A stretch of DNA of 10,683 nucleotides from assembly GCA_035591015.1 (NCBI GenBank), contig JAXIUW010218730.1, positions 1 through 10,683 on the forward strand, given 5' to 3'. Under the pieces are notes generated by a model that had not been told where the DNA came from, did not search any database, and saw only the letters and a program-made list of their open reading frames with translations. Source of the DNA: Cephalothrix simula (Eukaryota; Nemertea; Palaeonemertea; Archinemertea; Cephalotrichidae). Made by a program: the position numbers and the translations under genes. This document shows, piece by piece, positions 7,028-10,683 of this stretch (the first letter of the stretch is position 1; each line of letters begins with the position of its first letter).

Positions 7028-7157
7028 CTTTATCTGGTTTCCCAATAATTTAGCACTTTCCTGCGTTAGTCTGTGGTAGTCTATTAAGTGTCTCTGGTAG
7101 TTGGATGTAACACTTCTTCTGCATAAATTGCACAGACTTTTATCATCGTCCATTTTT
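7028..7157 (-). CDS. First coding exon: N-terminal C2H2-like zinc finger shared by both isoforms
   Basis: After an acceptor (TTTATTTCCAG ending at 7158) the exon opens with AAAAATGG; the ATG is at 7153-7151. It encodes 42 residues and ends in phase 0 at ATAAAG|GTAAAG (donor GT at 7027). The finger is C8-x2-C11-x10-H22-x4-H27 (SLCNLCRRSVTSNYQRHL). Its phase-0 donor fits both the acceptor at 5260 and that at 3657, so the same N-terminus can lead into the SANT-like or the recombinase terminal exon. This resembles the leading zinc finger of mollusc zinc-finger/recombinase proteins. The acceptor just before the ATG implies at least one 5' untranslated exon further upstream. Confidence 0.78.
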
Positions 7158-7317
7158 CTGGAAATAAATTAATCTTTTTTATTAAAGGTATCAGACAGTC
7201 GCAAGCAGTTAGACGGGTTCCTAGAGAAGTCTCAATGAGATAAGATCAAGAACAATATTTTAATTTGGAATACTAGAAATAATGTGACATGACAAATGGG
7301 TATTTAAGGTACATGCA

Positions 7318-7622
7318 AAATTTGGGTGGTTTTTGCTGGTTTTAGGTGGTTTTGGCTGGTTATTGGTAGTTTTGACTGGTTTTTAGTGGTTTTGGGTAGT
7401 TTCATGTTTTAGTAACTACGCAAACTTACTTTAACAGCACACCAATTGAGACATAAAAATGACCAAAAATAATAATTTCTATGAAAGTTTCTTTGGTTAT
7501 ATTATAAAGCTCAAACCATCATCAGAACACATATTTCGGTAATGCGTCAGGGTAATGGAGATGGTAAGGGTAACCCTATTTGTGAGGGGGGAGGCCTCCG
7601 AGGCCCCCAACTAAAGTTTTTC
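7318..7622. repeat. Copy 1 of a duplicated block (minisatellite, splice donor, GC-rich hairpin)
   Basis: Matches 7848-8236 in order: a GGTGGTTTTGGCTGGTTTTT-type minisatellite (7318-7402), catgttttagtaa.tacgcaaa, a minus-strand splice donor after ctgttaaag, then atttctatgaaagtttctttggttatatta, then ggagatggtaagggtaaccctattt and a gggaggcctccgaggccccc hairpin. Relative to copy 2 it lacks about 100 nt holding the exon body and acceptor. Confidence 0.75.
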
Positions 7623-7847
7623 AAACATATCTAAAAACGGCTTATTGTAGGAAGTTGAAATATTAAGAATTCTCAAATGAGACCATTGCGCAAATCCGCC
7701 AAAAATTGTTTTTTTTCAAAAATTTAGAAATTGTATAATTTTTGTAACAAATGTGCCGCAGGGCGGTACCTAGTGGCGTAAAATGTTGATTTTTCGGATT
7801 TTGCAAGTTATAATTCGGCAAATTTCGGCATTTTAGTCAGTACCTTA
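7623..7847. other. Spacer between duplicated blocks
   Basis: Intron or upstream sequence with no frame, hairpin or repeat that I can support. Confidence 0.4.
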
Positions 7848-8236
7848 TTTGGGTGGTTTTGGCTGGTTATTGGACTTATTGGTAGTTTTGGCTGATTTTT
7901 GGTGGTATTGGCTGGTTTTTAGTGGTTTTGGGTGGTTTTGGCTGGTTTCATGTTTTAGTAAATACGCAAATATGGTGCCAGTAAAAAACTTACCTTACTT
8001 TAACAGCACACCATAAATATAATGCCCAATATCAGCAATGTCATAAAAACAAACACCTGAAAATGAAAAAAAGCAAATTAAGATTTTAAAAAATATAATT
8101 GAGACATAAAAATGACAAAAAATAATAATTTCTATGAATGTTTTTTTGGTTATATTATTATTATAATAATAATGGAGATGGTAAGGGTAACCCTATTTTT
8201 GAGGGGGAGGGCCTCCGAGGGCCCCATCTAAAGTTT
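7848..8236. repeat. Copy 2 of the duplicated block, with an intact candidate exon
   Basis: Same order of modules as 7318-7622, with extra sequence carrying the candidate exon 8056-7994 and its polypyrimidine tract. The GC-rich hairpin is at about 8200-8226. Confidence 0.75.
7994..8056 (-). other. Candidate 63-nt 5' untranslated exon with a short upstream ORF
   Basis: The acceptor has a strong pyrimidine tract (GCTTTTTTTCATTTTCAG, ending 8057) and the donor is a consensus match (TAAG|GTAAGT at 7993). The exon contains ATG followed by 13 codons and TAA, a complete 14-residue uORF (MTLLILGIIFMVCC) that would precede the main ATG. Its join to the acceptor at 7158 is inferred. A weaker donor five bases earlier (AAA|GTAAGG) is possible. 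Confidence 0.5.
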
Positions 8237-8700
8237 TTTGCAAGTTACGCCAAAATGACCCTAAAATGGCGCTAGAATGGCCCAAAATGACGCCAGAGTT
8301 AAAATCGGCGTAAGATCTGTCAGTATATCTTATTGAATGAAAGAAGGGTTACCCTGGCGTCATTGGGCTCAAAATATTTTGAAAATTTCTTTTTTTGAAA
8401 AAAATGTTTGGGGGGCCCTTTATGGCCCGGCATCATATTTGGGTATCATATTGTTGCCAACATATGTTGCAACTCATTTATGCACTAAAAACATATTTTA
8501 GGCCAAAGCCCCATGAAATAGGCCCAATTGTCAAAAATTTAGTTTTTAGGCCATTTTTTGGTGAAAGGGGCCCCTGGCGACGGCGCAAAAAGACCTAGGT
8601 AATTTTTTTCCCAATGGATTCATCATTAGTCAATACCTATGTGTATAAAATTTCAGCTCTATACCATATGTGATGCTGAGATACTTGATGGGGGGCCCAA
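8237..8700. other. Non-coding stretch with GGCCC-rich short inverted repeats
   Basis: An inverted repeat pairs gcccaaaatgacgccag (8280-8296) with ctggcgtcattgggc (8354-8368), apart from two extra bases. Palindromic ggggggccc and gggggcccaaaggtccccc segments follow (about 8408-8420 and 8692-8710). The small frame at 8395-8598 shows no protein-family character. Confidence 0.5.
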
Positions 8701-9013
8701 AGGTCCCCCTCTTGAAGTACCACACACAGCAAAATTAAACAGAAAGAGTACAATATTTTTGAAGAGGTGCGTACAAAACTTATAAAAAATGGCAAAGATG
8801 TAATCAATCACATTGTTTAAACTGCCAGAACAGAATATACATAAGATAAGGAAACTGTACACATTTGAAATAATTATTATATGTAAGAGAAAAAGGCACT
8901 AGCTAATTTTAAAAGTATTCGTTCAAAATAAGCCAAATTTTGGCTTTTGGAGATTTAAAAAATGTGAAATTTTGTTCTACTCGATCTATTGATTTGAGAG
9001 AATTAAATCAGAA
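8701..9013. other. AT-rich stretch, no feature seen
   Basis: No coding frame, repeat or splice signal strong enough to report. It may be intron if the first exon near 9201-9275 is real. Confidence 0.4.
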
Positions 9014-9114
9014 ATACACCATCCTGATTTCTGCATTTTGCAGAAATCAAATATAAAATTTTCCATACACCAGTCCAATTTCTGCAGAGCAGAAATTTGA
9101 AATTGATGATTAAA
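9014..9114. repeat. Two tandem 51-nt units, each with a hairpin
   Basis: The units start at atacacca (9014 and 9065). Each contains a hairpin: TGATTTCTGC/GCAGAAATCA (9025-9049, 10-bp stem) and AATTTCTGC/GCAGAAATT (9077-9097, 9-bp stem, 3-nt loop). Confidence 0.65.
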
Positions 9115-9200
9115 AGTGAAAAAAAATATGTTGATGTCAAGTAAAAAGAAAATGTTTTATCTATTCTTAGCAAAATAGTAAAATGAAATAATTTTCTTAC

Positions 9201-9275
9201 CTTTTTTGCAATATAAAACTTGTCCAAAATGTGAATAAAATAGCGTGTAACACACTGCCTTGCTGTCCCATGTAT
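9201..9275 (-). other. Possible first exon of the zinc-finger/recombinase locus
   Basis: A good donor (AAAAAAG|GTAAGA, GT at 9200) lies about 75 nt from where transcription would start below the TATA box at 9302-9309. From an ATG at 9271-9269 the frame is open to the donor. If joined directly to 7157 it would read in frame into the zinc-finger exon; if joined to 8056 it stops at once. This is speculative. Confidence 0.3.
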
Positions 9276-9301
9276 ACTAATATCTAGATAAAATGATGGT
9301 G

Positions 9302-9309
9302 TTTATATA
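9302..9309 (-). promoter_or_regulatory. Candidate TATA box
   Basis: The minus strand reads TATATAAA, about 30 bases before the possible first exon. The area is flanked by an inverted repeat (tagcgtgtaacaca at 9241-9254 against tagtgtttcacgcta at 9331-9345). AT-rich sequence makes chance matches common. Confidence 0.3.
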
Positions 9310-9345
9310 CACCTGTATGTTGTTCATGCATAGTGTTTCACGCTA

Positions 9346-9748
9346 CTACGCTACTTAATTTATGATTCACTGAATACATATTCACTTTATAACTCACTGA
9401 GCATTTTATAATAATTTGCAATGTTAATTATGTGAATTCATTTGACAATCAAAGCGTGAACATTGTCGATTAATATGCTGCGTGAAATGTGGTAAATCAT
9501 ACGCAAAAGACCACAGAAAATTTCAGTGATACATGACATTCTTTCTTAAGTTTCAAATTAACATGTAATATCGTTATTTTTTCGTGAATTCCGTTATTTG
9601 TGGTGCAAAAATTAGCGTGAATTTTATGTTGTAATTTCAAAAATGCATTAAAATACTGTACGCTATATCTAATTTACGGCGTTTCATTTGTAGCGTGTAG
9701 TCTGGAATATGGCGTCGATCCTATTTCAAGCTCCGAATCCTATCATCC
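9346..9748. other. Intergenic repeat-like DNA with recurring AGCGTGAAAT-type words
   Basis: No gene is visible. Words such as agcgtgaa, gcgtgaaat and tagcgtgtag recur on both strands here and in the arrays to the right, suggesting derivation from one repeat family. Confidence 0.45.
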
Positions 9749-9759
9749 AAAAAATATAT

Positions 9760-9829
9760 TCCATCCTCGGAATCGAACATCAAACCTTTGGTTTAAAGGA
9801 CATACACCTTACCAACGCGCCATGGAGAC
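9760..9829 (-). ncRNA. tRNA-like (SINE-head-like) segment, unit 1
   Basis: The minus strand has box A TGGCGCGTTGG (9822-9812) and box B GTTCGATTCC (9778-9769), starts 44 nt apart, the normal tRNA spacing. CCTT/AAGG can form part of an anticodon stem, and TCCAT/ATGGA part of an acceptor stem, but the T arm does not pair well and no anticodon can be assigned. It is probably a tRNA-derived pol III promoter rather than a functional tRNA. Confidence 0.6.
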
Positions 9830-10061
9830 ACCGTGACAGACTAAGTGAAACAAATTATATTCAATTCAAAAGCATTTATTAGTACACATGGAATCACTAA
9901 AACATAGAAAGTGTAGCGTAGAAAATGTCATATATTTTATCGTATCATTTCTAGCATCTTATATGGCAAAACCCTAGCGTGCATTATGTCATATCGTGCA
10001 TCATTATATATATCCTGCATCATATTATAACCATCCTATCATTTCAATGAAAAAAATATAT

Positions 10062-10131
10062 TCCATCCTCGGAATCGAACATCAAACCTTTGGTTTAAAG
10101 GACATACACCTTACCAACGCGCCATGGAGAC
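10062..10131 (-). ncRNA. tRNA-like segment, unit 2
   Basis: Identical by eye to the unit 1 segment, 302 bp further on, with the same box A and box B. Confidence 0.6.
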
Positions 10132-10363
10132 ACCGTGACAGACTAAGTGAAACAAATTATATTCAATTCAAAAGCATTTATTAGTACACATGGAATCACT
10201 AAAACATAGAAAGTGTAGCGTAGAAAATGTCATATATTTTATCGTATCATTTCTAGCATCTTATATGGCAAAACCCTAGCGTGCATTATGTCATATCGTG
10301 CATCATTATATATATCCTGCATCATATTATAACCATCCTATCATTTCAATGAAAAAAATATAT

Positions 10364-10432
10364 TCCATCCTCGGAATCGAACATCAAACCTTTGGTTTAA
10401 AGGACATACGCCTTACCAATGCGCCTGAAGGG
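10364..10432 (-). ncRNA. tRNA-like segment, unit 3 (variant)
   Basis: Box B is unchanged; box A is AGGCGCATTGG. The D-arm halves GCGC and GCGT pair better than in the other two units, so this variant may be nearer the ancestral tRNA-like form. Its 5' flank is unrelated G/C-rich sequence. Confidence 0.5.
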
Positions 10433-10440
10433 GGGGCTCA

Positions 10441-10627
10441 AAAAAATTGTCAAAAATGTGGTGTGAAATATATAATGACGGGAATTATGACATTTTACTG
10501 ATGTGAAAATTGCCAAAAAATGTGACGTGAAATATATAATGACGGGAATTATGACATTTTACTGACGTGAAAATTGTCAAAAAATGTGGCGTGAAATATA
10601 TAATGGCGGGAATTATGACATTTTAAA
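10441..10627. repeat. 64-bp tandem repeat, about three units
   Basis: The anchor g(a/g)cgggaattatgacatttta occurs at 10477, 10541 and 10605, an exact 64-bp period. Each unit also has gtgaaatatataatg and a variable (t/a/g)g(t/c)gtgaaat. There is no coding potential. Confidence 0.88.
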
Positions 10628-10683
10628 ATATCCCTCAAATATTCGTCGATGGATTTTCCTTTTGCCTAAAGCAGAGAAAGACT

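Larger units (their letters stand above)
9749..10432. repeat. 302-bp tandem repeat, two full and one partial unit
   Basis: Unit 1 (9749-10050) and unit 2 (10051-10352) appear identical by eye; unit 3 (10353 to about 10432) is cut off after gcgc and has two or more substitutions. The period is 302, measured at three anchors. Each unit holds a tRNA-like segment on the minus strand. The small plus-strand frames at 9996-10184 and 10298-10501 are products of this repetition, not genes. Confidence 0.92.

Noticed and set aside
7318-7402. Telomere-like or G-quadruplex repeat
   Set aside because: The GGTTTT-rich units are irregular and have only short G runs; best described as a degenerate minisatellite.
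8395-8598. Plus-strand 67-codon frame
   Set aside because: Begins in low-complexity sequence within a GGGCCC palindrome region; no protein-family features.
9749-10352. CRISPR-like or functional tRNA gene array
   Set aside because: The repeats are 302 bp tandem units without spacers, and the tRNA-like fold lacks a pairing T arm and a readable anticodon.
9996-10501. Two near-identical small plus-strand frames (62 and 67 codons)
   Set aside because: They arise from the 302-bp tandem repeat and run antisense through the tRNA-like segment.

Overview
The window looks like AT-rich nuclear DNA of an invertebrate animal, most plausibly a mollusc. The reasons are spliced genes with GT-AG introns, several non-autonomous inverted-repeat elements, tRNA-like tandem repeats, and a zinc-finger / tyrosine-recombinase / SANT-like gene type I associate with mollusc and fish genomes. 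That taxonomic guess comes from memory of families, not from a search.

Layout. (1) 1-451, minus strand: the 5' part of an intronless reading frame, visibly richer in G+C than its surroundings, running off the left edge; not recognised. (2) 484-1810: mostly featureless AT-rich DNA with one perfect 19-bp hairpin. (3) 1811-2165: a small scrambled repeat cluster holding a decayed fragment of the neighbouring recombinase. (4) 2155 to about 7157, and possibly to about 9300, minus strand: one gene locus. A coding exon (7157-7028) carries a zinc finger and ends in phase 0. It can join two acceptors that are also phase 0. One leads to exons 5260-4822 and 4570-4173 (second zinc finger, acidic linker, nuclear-localisation-like basic stretch, SANT-like C-terminus; 320 aa in total). 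The other leads to a single large exon 3657-2155 (paralogous zinc finger plus a Crypton-type tyrosine recombinase; about 542 aa in total). The two outcomes are mutually exclusive, because splicing exon 5260-4822 to the recombinase exon would shift the frame. Upstream, 8056-7994 is a good candidate non-coding exon, and a TATA box with a first-exon donor near 9300-9201 is possible.

The introns are full of foldback elements: 4591-4821, 3658-3935, 5678-6085 and 6105-6550. Two of them coincide with splice sites. The 251-nt intron 4571-4821 is almost entirely an inverted-repeat element flanked by an 8-bp perfect (10/11 extended) direct repeat. Deleting the element plus one repeat copy restores a continuous reading frame, so this looks like an intron created by transposon insertion. 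The acceptor of the recombinase exon is the terminal CAG of another element's inverted repeat.

(5) 7318-8236: two copies of a block containing a GGTTTT-rich minisatellite, a splice donor and a GC-rich hairpin. (6) 9240-10683: repeat DNA, including a 302-bp tandem repeat with tRNA-like box A and box B sequences and a 64-bp tandem repeat.

All exon structures are predictions from splice signals, phase and protein motifs. No transcript evidence was available.
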